Made by a program: the position numbers and the translations under genes. The notes beneath the pieces were generated by a model, which made no database searches, was not told where the DNA came from, and saw only the letters and a program-made list of their open reading frames with translations. This document shows, piece after piece, positions 7,397 to 15,705 of a stretch of 64,000 bases of DNA. Origin of the DNA: Arthrobacter gandavensis (GTDB lineage Bacteria > Actinomycetota > Actinomycetes > Actinomycetales > Micrococcaceae); assembly GCF_009192735.1 (NCBI RefSeq), contig NZ_VTFU01000003.1, positions 62,001-126,000 on the forward strand. The letters run 5' to 3'. Each line of letters begins with the position of its first letter. Position 1 is the stretch's first letter.

Positions 7397-7741
7397 TCAC
7401 TCCTGCGGCGTGCCCGAACGTTCCAGGGCTGCTTCCAGGCGCTCCACCTTCCCGGCCAGCTCGCCGGAGTGGCCCGGCCTGATGTCCGCTTTCAGCACCA
7501 GGGACACCCGGCTGCCGTACCGGCCCACTGCCTCGGTGGCGCGCCGGATGACATCCATGACCTCATCCCACTCACCCTCCAGCGTGGTGAACATGGCATC
7601 GGTGTGGTTGGGCAGGCCGGACTCGCGGACAATGCGGACGGCGGCCGCGACGGCGTCGTGGACCGAGGCGTCAGCCGTTCCGGGACCGGCGGGGGAATCC
7701 GGACCAGTGCCGGACGGAGCTACTGAGAAGGCAACAAGCAT
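7397..7741 (-). CDS. MTH1187/YqgV-family thiamine-binding protein
   Basis: A 114-residue protein with the ferredoxin-like fold of the UPF0045 family: MLVAFSVAPSGTG at the N-terminus, VRESGLPNHTDAMFTTLEGEWDEVMDVIRRA in the middle and VSLVLKADIRPG near the C-terminus. Family members bind thiamine or a related pyrimidine and are often linked to thiamine salvage. No thiamine gene is adjacent and no TPP riboswitch was seen. CAGACT (7748-7753) lies exactly six bases before the ATG, a weaker version of the leaderless -10 arrangement seen elsewhere in the window. Confidence 0.8.
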   Translation of the reverse strand: MLVAFSVAPSGTGPDSPAGPGTADASVHDAVAAAVRIVRESGLPNHTDAMFTTLEGEWDEVMDVIRRATEAVGRYGSRVSLVLKADIRPGHSGELAGKVERLEAALERSGTPQE

Positions 7742-7794
7742 GCTGCCAGTCTGCCACCGCCGCCGGAAAACTCAAGGCAGCGGTGGCGGGACGG

Positions 7795-9345
7795 CTAGGC
7801 TTCCGGCGCCGGCAGCTGCTGTTCGCGTTCCAGCCTGTCGGCGCGCGCAGCCCGCTCAGCCGAGCGGAGGTCAGCGAATTTGTCATTCAGCCGGGAGTGC
7901 CGCTGGCCGTAGGCGAAGTACAGCAGGAACCCGATCAGCAGCCATCCGACAAAGTAGATCCATGTTTCCACGGCCAGGTTGGTCATCAGGTACAGGCACA
8001 GCAGCGCCGAGAGAACCGGGAGGACCGGCCCGAAGGGCACGCGGAAGGCGGGCTTGAGGTCCGGCCGCTTGCGGCGCAGGACCAGGACTCCGAGGCTGAC
8101 CACGACAAACGCGGAGAGGGTGCCGATGTTGATCATTTCCTCGAGGACGTCCACCTGGGTGAATCCTGCCACCAGTGCCACGAGCGTTCCGCACAGGATC
8201 TGCAGGCGGGCCGGAGTGGAGTGCTTGTCGCTGGTGCGGGAAAGCGAACGCGGCAGCAGGCCGTCGCGGCTCATCGCCAGGACCACGCGGGCCAGGCCCA
8301 TCAGCAGGACCATGATCACCGTGGTGAGCCCGATCAGGGAGCCCACGGCAATCACCTGCGCCGCCCAGGAGTTTCCAACAAGGCTGAAGGCGGTGGCGAG
8401 GTTCGGCGATTCGACGGACGCCAGTTCGGTGTAGGGAACCATGCCGGTCAGCGCCAGCGAAACACCGATGTACAGCAGGGTGACCACGGCCAGTCCGGCA
8501 AAGATGCCGCGCGGCAGGGTCTTGCCCGGGTTCTTTACTTCCTCGGCGGAGGTGGCCACGACGTCGAAGCCGATGAACGCGAAGAACACAATCGCTGCGC
8601 CGGCGAAGACCCCCAGCATGCCGTACTGGGCCGGGGCTGCTCCGGTCAGGAAGGAGAACAGCGACTGCTGCATGACGCCCTCGCTGCCCAGTGACGCGGT
8701 GGGCACGGAATCCGGGATGAACGGCGTGTAGTTCTCAGCCTTCACGTAGAAGAAGCCGGCGATGATCACGAACAGCACGACGCCGATCTTGATCAGGGTG
8801 AACACGTTGCCCACCTGGGCGGAGAGCTTAGTTCCCATGACAAGCAGAACCGTGAAGAGCGAAACGATCAGCAGCGGCCCCCAGGTCAGGTCCACGGGTC
8901 CGAGATCAAGGGTGGCAGGAATGTTCAGGCCCATCAGGCTGAACACCTCACTGAGGTAAATGCCCCAGTATTTGGCGATCACGGCCGCAGCCGTGAACAG
9001 TTCCAGGATCAGGTTCCAGCCAATGATCCATGCCACCAGCTCCCCCATGGTCGCGTAGGTGAACACGTAGGCGGATCCAGCCACGGGAATGGCAGTGGCG
9101 AACTCGGCGTAACACATGATCGCCAACGCACAGGTGATGGCCGCGAGGACAAAGGAGAGGGTGACGGCGGGGCCGGAGAAGTTTGCAGCGGCCTTCGCTC
9201 CCACGGAGAAAATTCCCGCACCCACGGCAACGGCGACGCCCATGATCATGAGATCCCAAGTCGTCAGGGTGCGCTTAAGCCTGCGGCCTGGCTCAACTGC
9301 GTCCGCAAGGGAATCCTCAATGGGCTTTGTTCTGAAGAGACTCAC
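7795..9345 (-). CDS. APC-superfamily amino acid permease (CAT/YfnA type)
   Basis: A 516-residue membrane protein with 12-14 hydrophobic segments. The N-terminal LTTWDLMIMGVAVAVGAGIFSVGAKAA carries the substrate-binding G-x-G-I-F motif of TM1. CYAEFATAIPVAGSAYVFTY follows in TM3, and GFDVVATSAEEVKNPGKTLPRGI lies between TM6 and TM7. These mark the cationic/branched amino-acid transporter group. Substrate specificity is not determinable. The start is a GTG at 9345 preceded by AAGGACC. It is divergent from pta, with 246 bp between. Confidence 0.9.
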   Translation of the reverse strand: MSLFRTKPIEDSLADAVEPGRRLKRTLTTWDLMIMGVAVAVGAGIFSVGAKAAANFSGPAVTLSFVLAAITCALAIMCYAEFATAIPVAGSAYVFTYATMGELVAWIIGWNLILELFTAAAVIAKYWGIYLSEVFSLMGLNIPATLDLGPVDLTWGPLLIVSLFTVLLVMGTKLSAQVGNVFTLIKIGVVLFVIIAGFFYVKAENYTPFIPDSVPTASLGSEGVMQQSLFSFLTGAAPAQYGMLGVFAGAAIVFFAFIGFDVVATSAEEVKNPGKTLPRGIFAGLAVVTLLYIGVSLALTGMVPYTELASVESPNLATAFSLVGNSWAAQVIAVGSLIGLTTVIMVLLMGLARVVLAMSRDGLLPRSLSRTSDKHSTPARLQILCGTLVALVAGFTQVDVLEEMINIGTLSAFVVVSLGVLVLRRKRPDLKPAFRVPFGPVLPVLSALLCLYLMTNLAVETWIYFVGWLLIGFLLYFAYGQRHSRLNDKFADLRSAERAARADRLEREQQLPAPEA

Positions 9346-9591
9346 GGTGGTCCTTGCCTCTGGTATTCGTCAAACTAACCGACCAATCCTAGGCCTCTGC
9401 CTGGATCGCGGCCGGGCTCCCTCCAGTTTAATCCCACATGCTGAGACGTTGCAGTTCAGCATTCGCGGCGGGCAGCCAATTCCACGGGCTGCGGCAGCAT
9501 GTCCGCTAGCCACTGATCCGCGCCTTTGGGAAGATGAAGATGTGTCTCAGGCCATAGCATTGGCCCACAGCCCAAAGATCGGACAACAACC

Positions 9592-11664
9592 ATGGCCCGC
9601 GGAATCTATGTCAGTGCCATGACCCCGGGGTCCGGCAAGTCCCTTGTGACCCTCGGCCTCGCCGATATGCTGCTCCGCCACGCCGACCGGGTGGGCTTTT
9701 TCCGGCCGATCGTGGAGGGCTCCGAACCGGCACAGGACCCCATGGTGCGGCTGATGCAGCGTAAGTTCAATCTCACACCGGAAACGAGCCGCGGCGGACT
9801 GACCCGCAGCGAACTCCGCTCGCTTCTGGTGGCCGGCGAACGCGGCGAGGTGGATTCCAGATGCCTGACGATCTACAACGAGGTTGCCGCCCGCTGCGAT
9901 GTGGTGATCATCGAGGGCACCGACCTGTCCGGGCACGACGTCGCCCTGGAGTTTGTCCTGAACGCCCGCCTCGCGAACAACCTGGGCGCCGTGGTGCTGG
10001 CAGTCGTGAACGCACGGGAGATGACCGTGCCGGAGACGGCCGATGCGGTGGACGTGGCCCGGCGGGAGCTGCACGACGCACGGTGCGACCTCCTCGCCAT
10101 GATGGTCAACCGGGCGCAGCCTGAGGCAGTGGATGAAATCCGGGCCGCCGTCCGCCCTGGAGCTTCCGGCCGCCCGGTCTACGTGATGCCCGAGCTGAAC
10201 GAGATTTCCCAACCCTCCATGTCCGAAGTCGCAAGGGCACTGAATGCCCGCCAGGTGGCGGGCAGCTCCTCCCTGGAACGCGACGTCGTCGGCATCAAGG
10301 TGGCCGCCATGACGGTGGGCAACTTCATCTCCCAGCTGGACCACGGCAACTTGGTAATTGCCCCCAGTGACCGCGCCGACGTCATGGTGGCCGGCCTCGC
10401 CTCCGCCGTTGCGCCGGAGTTCCCGGTGCCCAGCGGCATGCTCCTCACCGGCGGCCTGCCCATCGATCCGGGAATCCTGGCGCTCCTGTCCCAAGCACCG
10501 TTTCCGGTGTTCGCCGTCGACGTCGACACCTACTCCGCCGCCCGCCAGGTCAGCCAGGTCCGGGGAGAGATTTCATCCGGCCAGCGCCGTAAGGTCGCGG
10601 CCGCGCTGGGCGTCTGGACCAGGCACGTCGATGAAGAGGAGCTGCTGGAGCGGCTGGAACTTCCCCGGCCGGAGAAAATCACCCCGCTCCGCTTCCTGAA
10701 CCAACTGATCGTCCGGGCCCGGGCACAGCGCAAGCACATTGTCCTCCCCGAGGGCCTGGACACGCGGGTGCTGCGGGCGGCCGAAATACTGCACCGCAGG
10801 GACGTTTGTTCGCTCACGCTGCTGGGGCCGGAAGGAGAGGTCCGGGAGCTCGCGGCCAGCGAGGGCATCGACCTCAGCGGCACCAGCATCATTAACCCGG
10901 CCACCAGCGCGCTGCGGGATGAGTTTGCCCGCGAATACGCTGAACTGCGGGCCAAGAAGGGTGTCACGCTCGAGGACGCCCGGGAACGTATGCTTCACGG
11001 TGCATATTTTGGAACCATGATGGTCCACCTGGGGCGGGTGGACGGAATGGTCTCCGGTGCAGCGCACACGACAGCCAACACGATCCGCCCCGCACTGGAG
11101 TTCATCCGGACCAAGGAGGGGGTGGACATTGTTTCCTCGGTCTTCCTCATGCTGCTCGAGGACCGGGTGCTGGTGTACGGCGACTGCGCCGTCAACCCCA
11201 ACCCCGACGCCAAGCAGCTGGCGGACATCGCCCTGGCGTCGGCGGACACAGCCTCCCGGTTCGGCGTGACCCCGCGGGTGGCCATGCTCTCCTATTCGAC
11301 GGGCGCCTCGGGGCACGGGGAATCCGTGGAGATGGTTCGGGAGGCAACGGAAATCGTGCGCACCCGGCGGCCCGATCTTCCCGTGGAAGGCCCCATCCAG
11401 TACGACGCCGCCGTGGACGCCTCCACTGCCGCTTCGAAGATGCCTGGCTCCGATGTGGCCGGTCATGCCACGGTCTTCATCTTTCCGGACCTCAACACGG
11501 GCAACAACACCTACAAAGCGGTCCAGCAATCCGCGGGCGCCGTGGCGGTTGGGCCCATCCTTCAGGGGCTGCGGAAGCCGGTCAACGACCTGTCCCGCGG
11601 CTGCACCGTCGAAGACATCGTCAACACCGTGGCCATCACCGCGGTCCAGGCCCAGGAGGGCTGA
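9592..11664 (+). CDS. pta: Phosphate acetyltransferase (long form)
   Basis: A 690-residue enzyme that converts acetyl-CoA + Pi to acetyl-phosphate + CoA. Domains: an N-terminal BioD/CobQ-like P-loop domain (MTPGSGKSLVTLG, ~8-20), a middle DRTGG domain (~210-320), and the C-terminal PTA_PTB catalytic domain from ~365 (IVLPEGLDTRVLRAAEIL... YSTGASGHGESVEMV... FIFPDLNTGNNTYKAVQ). The length matches the regulated long Pta. Its TGA overlaps the ATG of ackA by one base, so the two are co-translated in the acetate overflow/activation pathway. No clear Shine-Dalgarno precedes the ATG. Confidence 0.97.
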   Translation: MARGIYVSAMTPGSGKSLVTLGLADMLLRHADRVGFFRPIVEGSEPAQDPMVRLMQRKFNLTPETSRGGLTRSELRSLLVAGERGEVDSRCLTIYNEVAARCDVVIIEGTDLSGHDVALEFVLNARLANNLGAVVLAVVNAREMTVPETADAVDVARRELHDARCDLLAMMVNRAQPEAVDEIRAAVRPGASGRPVYVMPELNEISQPSMSEVARALNARQVAGSSSLERDVVGIKVAAMTVGNFISQLDHGNLVIAPSDRADVMVAGLASAVAPEFPVPSGMLLTGGLPIDPGILALLSQAPFPVFAVDVDTYSAARQVSQVRGEISSGQRRKVAAALGVWTRHVDEEELLERLELPRPEKITPLRFLNQLIVRARAQRKHIVLPEGLDTRVLRAAEILHRRDVCSLTLLGPEGEVRELAASEGIDLSGTSIINPATSALRDEFAREYAELRAKKGVTLEDARERMLHGAYFGTMMVHLGRVDGMVSGAAHTTANTIRPALEFIRTKEGVDIVSSVFLMLLEDRVLVYGDCAVNPNPDAKQLADIALASADTASRFGVTPRVAMLSYSTGASGHGESVEMVREATEIVRTRRPDLPVEGPIQYDAAVDASTAASKMPGSDVAGHATVFIFPDLNTGNNTYKAVQQSAGAVAVGPILQGLRKPVNDLSRGCTVEDIVNTVAITAVQAQEG

Positions 11665-12821
11665 TGCTGGTACTCGTCATCAATTCAGGCTCCTCGTCGC
11701 TGAAATACCAGGTGCGGGACACAACGAACGGTGAACTCCTCGCCAAGGGCATCATCGACCGGATCGGTGAGGACGCCGTTCCGGATCACGGAGCTGCCCT
11801 GGAGGAACTCAGCCGACGCTTGCCCGACGTCCTCGGCGGCCGCAGCATCGACGCCGTCGGGCACCGGGTGGTCCACGGCGGGGAACGGTTCAGCGAGCCC
11901 GTCCTGATCAACAATGAAATTATCCGGTCGATCGAACGGCTCAGCCCGCTTGCCCCGCTGCACAACCCCGCGAGCGCCCGCGGCATCCGCGCAGTGCATG
12001 ACAAGTGGCCAAAGATTCCCCAGGTGGCGGTTTTTGACACTGCCTTCCACCGGACGCTGCCGGAGCAGGCATGGCGCTACGCGCTCCCGAACAGCCTGTA
12101 CCGCAGGTACGGCATACGCCGCTACGGGTTTCACGGAACCAGCTACGGTTACGTGGCGCCGGCCGCCGCGCGCTTCCTGGGTATTGAGCCGGACGAGTTC
12201 AACGCCGTCATTGCCCATCTGGGCAACGGCGCGTCCGTGGCGGCGATCCAGGGCGGCAGGAGCATCGACACCTCGATGGGGTTCACTCCGCTGGAAGGGC
12301 TGGTCATGGGCACCCGCAGCGGCGACGTCGATCCGTCCATCCTGGTGTTCCTGCTCCGCGAAGGATACGACGCGGATACCTTGGACGATCTGCTGAACCG
12401 GGAGTCCGGGCTCCTGGCCCTGGGCGGCGCGTCGGACATGCGGACGCTGGAGGAGGCTGCCGCCGGCGGGGATGAAGCGGCCGGCTTGGCACTGAACGTG
12501 GCGTCCTACCGGCTGGCCAAGTACATCGGCGGGTACCACGTGGCCGTCGGAGGAGCTCAGGCACTGGTGTTCACGGCAGGAATCGGCGAAAACGCGTGGG
12601 AGTTCCGGGAGCTGACCGTAAACCGGCTCGGCGCCCTGGGAATCACCTTGGACACCGGCGCCAATCGGGAACGGACCTCCGGGGCGCGGCTGATCAGCAC
12701 CAGTGATTCGGCCATTCCTGTGCTGGTGGTGCCCACCGATGAGGAGGAAGCAATCGCAGAAGCCACCGAGGAAACGGTGCTGCGGGACTTCGCTGAGCCC
12801 GCCGGAGCAGCGGACAGCTGA
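11664..12821 (+). CDS. ackA: Acetate kinase
   Basis: A 385-residue ASKHA-fold kinase that makes acetate + ATP from acetyl-phosphate + ADP. Diagnostic segments are LVINSGSSSLKYQV at the N-terminus (N-S-G-S-S-S-x-K), VGHRVVHGGE, RRYGFHGTSYGYV (the H of FHGTS contacts phosphate) and AHLGNGASVAAIQGGRSIDTSMGFTPLEG. VFTAGIGENA near the C-terminus is the adenosine site. The length is typical. It is translationally coupled to pta (TGATG). Confidence 0.97.
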   Translation: MLVLVINSGSSSLKYQVRDTTNGELLAKGIIDRIGEDAVPDHGAALEELSRRLPDVLGGRSIDAVGHRVVHGGERFSEPVLINNEIIRSIERLSPLAPLHNPASARGIRAVHDKWPKIPQVAVFDTAFHRTLPEQAWRYALPNSLYRRYGIRRYGFHGTSYGYVAPAAARFLGIEPDEFNAVIAHLGNGASVAAIQGGRSIDTSMGFTPLEGLVMGTRSGDVDPSILVFLLREGYDADTLDDLLNRESGLLALGGASDMRTLEEAAAGGDEAAGLALNVASYRLAKYIGGYHVAVGGAQALVFTAGIGENAWEFRELTVNRLGALGITLDTGANRERTSGARLISTSDSAIPVLVVPTDEEEAIAEATEETVLRDFAEPAGAADS

Positions 12822-12963
12822 CCGGTTTTTTGAAAACCACGGGTGGACAGCGGGTAACAGCCCAGTAATCGGTGAACGAGGACTGACATTCCTTCCGGTT
12901 ATCCGCTACGGTCGAATACCCGGTTAAGCAAATGCCGCCTGCCATCTGCGTGCGGAGAGTCCC

Positions 12964-13434
12964 ATGGAAAGCATCAAGTCACGGGAACGCCCGTCAATGG
13001 ACCACGCCCTGCGGGTTTTGGTCCGGATCGATACCCAGCGCAGCGAGGCCTGCCTGGAAGTCCGGGGTTGCCTCACGTCGGCCACCTGTTCCACCCTGAT
13101 GAACATCCTGAGCCATACGGGCACCCTGGGAGCCGCGGTGAGGGTCAATCTGCTTCGGGCCGCGCATGTGGAACGGGACGCCCTGGACCTGCTGCGGACG
13201 GGCGCCGCGGGCGCAGCACCCGGTGGGACGCCGGTGGACATCATGGCACCGGCCGATCTTCCCGTGTGCCGTCTGGGCTCGGTTTCCCCCGCCTTTTTGG
13301 ACAGCCGGGGGGCCGGGCACCGCCCGCTGAGCAATGAAGAGGCCCTCGAACTGGCCTTTCTGCGAAGGGATCCGGGGGTGCTGTCCACCGGACCACACCC
13401 GGGAAACTGGTCCCTCCGGCGGGGAGGCCGGTAG
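12964..13434 (+). CDS. STAS-like protein of unknown function
   Basis: A 156-residue soluble protein. Residues ~15-78 (RVLVRIDTQRSEACLEVRGCLTSATCSTLMNIL) follow the strand-helix pattern of STAS/anti-sigma-antagonist domains (LEVRGxLTxAT...L). The position where regulatory STAS domains have D-S-S/T-G-L is here HVERDALDLL, so the phosphorylatable Ser/Thr is absent. The C-terminal half is unrecognised. Start supported by GGAGAG at 12953-12958. The annotation is tentative and rests on pattern only. Confidence 0.5.
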   Translation: MESIKSRERPSMDHALRVLVRIDTQRSEACLEVRGCLTSATCSTLMNILSHTGTLGAAVRVNLLRAAHVERDALDLLRTGAAGAAPGGTPVDIMAPADLPVCRLGSVSPAFLDSRGAGHRPLSNEEALELAFLRRDPGVLSTGPHPGNWSLRRGGR

Positions 13435-13532
13435 CACCCTTCACCAACCGCACTTTGTCAGCACCCTTACTATTTGCCACAATGGGCGTACGCACTTTCA
13501 AGCACCCGGCGCAATTAGCAGGAGGTTGGCAT

Positions 13533-14717
13533 ATGAAGGCAGTAACGTGGCAGGGCAAGCGGTCCGTTAGCGTCACCGAGGTTCCGGACCCGGTGATCCA
13601 GGAACCCACCGACGCAATCATCCGGATCACATCGACCGCACTGTGCGGGTCCGACCTGCACCTGTACGAGGTTTTGGGCCCCTACATGCACCAGGGCGAC
13701 ATCGTCGGCCACGAGCCGATGGGAATCGTCGAGGAAGTTGGTCCAGGGGTCACGAACCTCAAGAAGGGCGACCGCGTGGTCATTCCCTTCCAGATATCCT
13801 GCGGCTCGTGTTTCATGTGCCGGCGGGGCCTGCAGACCCAGTGCGAAGTCACCCAGGTGCGGGACAAGGGCTCGGGAGCTGCCCTGTTCGGCTACTCGGA
13901 ACTGTACGGCTCCGTTCCGGGCGGCCAGGCGGAGTACCTGCGGGTTCCGCACGCCGACTATGGTCCCATCAAGGTTGGCTCCGAACTCCCGGACGAGCGC
14001 TATCTCTTCCTTTCCGACATCCTTCCCACCGCATGGCAGGGCGTGGAATACGCCAATGTGCCCGACGGCGGCACCCTCGCGGTGTACGGCCTGGGACCGG
14101 TGGGACAGTTCGCGGCACGCATCGGCACCCATCTGGGCTACCGCGTGATTGCCGTGGAACCGGTGGCTGAGCGCCGTGAGCTGGCCGCGAAGCACGGGGC
14201 CGAGGTCCTGGACCTCACCAAGACCGTGGCTGATGAACTCAGGGACATGACCGATGGCCGCGGACCTGATTCCGTGGTGGACGCCGTGGGCATGGAAGCC
14301 CATGGGTCGCCGGCCGCCGGACTGGCGCAGACCGCAGTGGGATTCCTCCCTGACAAACTGGCGCAGAAGGCCATGGAAACGGCGGGCGTGGACCGGCTCT
14401 CGGCGCTGCACGGCTCGATTGACGCCGTCCGGCGCGGCGGCACCGTATCGCTCAGCGGCGTTTACGGCGGCATGGCCAGCCCCATGCCCCTGATGGAGAT
14501 GTTCGACAAGCAGCTCAACCTGCGGATGGGCCAGTGCAACGTGAAGCGCTGGATGGATGACCTGATTCCGCTGGTGGAGGATCCCTCCGATCCCCTGGGC
14601 GTCATGGACCTCACCACTCACCGTGCCGGACTGGAGGAAGCTCCGTCCCTGTACGAGAAGTTCCAGAAGAAGGAAGACGGCTGCATCAAGGTCGTCTTCA
14701 CTCCGGGCGCCAGCTAA
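13533..14717 (+). CDS. Zinc-dependent alcohol dehydrogenase (FDH-like MDR family)
   Basis: A 394-residue MDR oxidoreductase. Catalytic zinc ligands lie in CGSDLHLY (~C37) and GHEPMG (~H59). The structural-zinc lobe ISCGSCFMCRRGLQTQC carries four Cys in C-x2-C-x2-C-x7-C. The NAD(P) site is YGLGPVGQFAARIG (~190). Length and insertion pattern resemble the glutathione-independent formaldehyde/alcohol dehydrogenase subgroup. Substrate unknown. The frame is open upstream to 13455, but ATG 13533 has a strong GGAGG at 13521-13525. It is monocistronic and ends at the terminator 14728-14765. Confidence 0.9.
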   Translation: MKAVTWQGKRSVSVTEVPDPVIQEPTDAIIRITSTALCGSDLHLYEVLGPYMHQGDIVGHEPMGIVEEVGPGVTNLKKGDRVVIPFQISCGSCFMCRRGLQTQCEVTQVRDKGSGAALFGYSELYGSVPGGQAEYLRVPHADYGPIKVGSELPDERYLFLSDILPTAWQGVEYANVPDGGTLAVYGLGPVGQFAARIGTHLGYRVIAVEPVAERRELAAKHGAEVLDLTKTVADELRDMTDGRGPDSVVDAVGMEAHGSPAAGLAQTAVGFLPDKLAQKAMETAGVDRLSALHGSIDAVRRGGTVSLSGVYGGMASPMPLMEMFDKQLNLRMGQCNVKRWMDDLIPLVEDPSDPLGVMDLTTHRAGLEEAPSLYEKFQKKEDGCIKVVFTPGAS

Positions 14718-14727
14718 ACCGCTCCTT

Positions 14728-14765
14728 CCGCTGCCCGCCGTCCCTTTTCGGACGGCGGGCAGCGG
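14728..14765. terminator. Rho-independent terminator after the alcohol dehydrogenase
   Basis: A perfect 16-bp G/C-rich stem (14728-14743 with 14750-14765), 6-nt loop CTTTTC, followed by CCGTTT. It lies between convergent genes and may also terminate the minus-strand phosphoesterase operon. Confidence 0.85.
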
Positions 14766-14781
14766 CCGTTTAATCAGCCCT

Positions 14782-15297
14782 TTAGGCTGCGGGATTCCGC
14801 GGCGGGAGCCGTACCAGCTCTGAAGTGACGGTTGCTCCGTCCACCGCCACCCGAAGGTAGGTGCAAAACGGCTGCCGGCGCCGGTCTGTCGGTGAGCCAG
14901 GGTTCAGCAGCCGCAGGCCGCGCGGGGTCACCGTGTCCCACGGGATGTGGCTGTGCCCGAAGACCAGCAGGTCGGTGTCCGGAAACTGATCGTCCATGCG
15001 GCGCTCCCGGCCCGCTGCCGGGCCTGTTTCGTGGATAACGGCCAACCGGACCTGCTCGATGGTTGCCGTGGCCACCAGGGGCAGCCGCTCCGGCAGCGCA
15101 CCGCCGTCGTTGTTGCCGTAGCAGGCGATCAGCCGGCGGGAGCGGCTCAGCATCTCATCGAGTGAATCCTCACTGACCCAGTCACCGGCGTGGACAACGG
15201 CGTCGGCCGCCTCAATGTCCTTCCACAGGGACTCGGGCAGCTCCCGCGCACGCTTGGGAAGATGGGTGTCGGAGAGGACCAGCAGACGGGTTGGCAT
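14782..15297 (-). CDS. YfcE/MJ0936-family metallophosphoesterase
   Basis: A 171-residue calcineurin-like phosphodiesterase. The metal-binding blocks are in the expected order: LSDTHLP (D-x-H), VVHAGDW (GD), CYGNNDGG (GNxD/N), VIHETG and FGHSHIPW (GHSH). Members hydrolyse phosphodiesters with Mn2+; the true substrate is unknown. It is the last gene of a leftward operon, 12 nt after the DoxX gene. Confidence 0.9.
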   Translation of the reverse strand: MPTRLLVLSDTHLPKRARELPESLWKDIEAADAVVHAGDWVSEDSLDEMLSRSRRLIACYGNNDGGALPERLPLVATATIEQVRLAVIHETGPAAGRERRMDDQFPDTDLLVFGHSHIPWDTVTPRGLRLLNPGSPTDRRRQPFCTYLRVAVDGATVTSELVRLPPRNPAA

Positions 15298-15309
15298 AAA
15301 TCCGGCCCC

Positions 15310-15705
15310 CTAGCGCCGCAGGCTCCAGGCCCATCGGATCAGGGGAAGCTGCAGCGGCAGCCGGGCCAGGTGGATGGCTTTCTGCTGATCGGATCCGCGC
15401 GGCCCGAAGGCGCGCTGCAGGGCGCTGAGGTGACCGGCGATGAACGCAACGTACATTGCCGTGGTTGCGGTGGCCGCCGCGCGGCGGGTGGCCGGCAGCA
15501 GGAGTCCAGCCGCAGCGGCGAATTCCAGGCCCCCGCTGAGATGGGTCCATTGCCGCCGCGTCATCACGCCCAGCGCACCGCCGGTATCCGTGCTGATGCT
15601 CCGGGGCACCACGGCGTTGTAGAACTTCGGGTTGCGGAAGTGATTGACGGCGCTGACGGTCAGCAGGGAGGCCATTGCGGCCGCTGAGAGGAATTGGCGG
15701 TTCAT
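15310..15705 (-). CDS. DoxX-like small integral membrane protein
   Basis: A 131-residue protein with about four hydrophobic helices (residues ~5-20, 55-72, 78-95, 115-130). The HFRNPKFYNAVVPRS and WTHLSGGLEFAAAAGLLLP segments are typical of the DoxX family, which is quinone/respiration associated in other bacteria. Its ATG overlaps the TGA of the GH15 gene as ATGA, so it is translationally coupled. Role here unknown. Confidence 0.75.
   Translation of the reverse strand: MNRQFLSAAAMASLLTVSAVNHFRNPKFYNAVVPRSISTDTGGALGVMTRRQWTHLSGGLEFAAAAGLLLPATRRAAATATTAMYVAFIAGHLSALQRAFGPRGSDQQKAIHLARLPLQLPLIRWAWSLRR

Noticed and set aside
7742-7800. TPP riboswitch near the thiamine-binding protein gene
   Set aside because: The start is only a few bases from a -10-like box, leaving no room for a riboswitch leader, and no TPP consensus was seen.
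13441-13532. Promoter TTGTCA (13455-13460) with TACTAT (13468-13473) for the alcohol dehydrogenase
   Set aside because: The spacing is only 7 bp, too short for a sigma-70-type promoter. No better pair was found.
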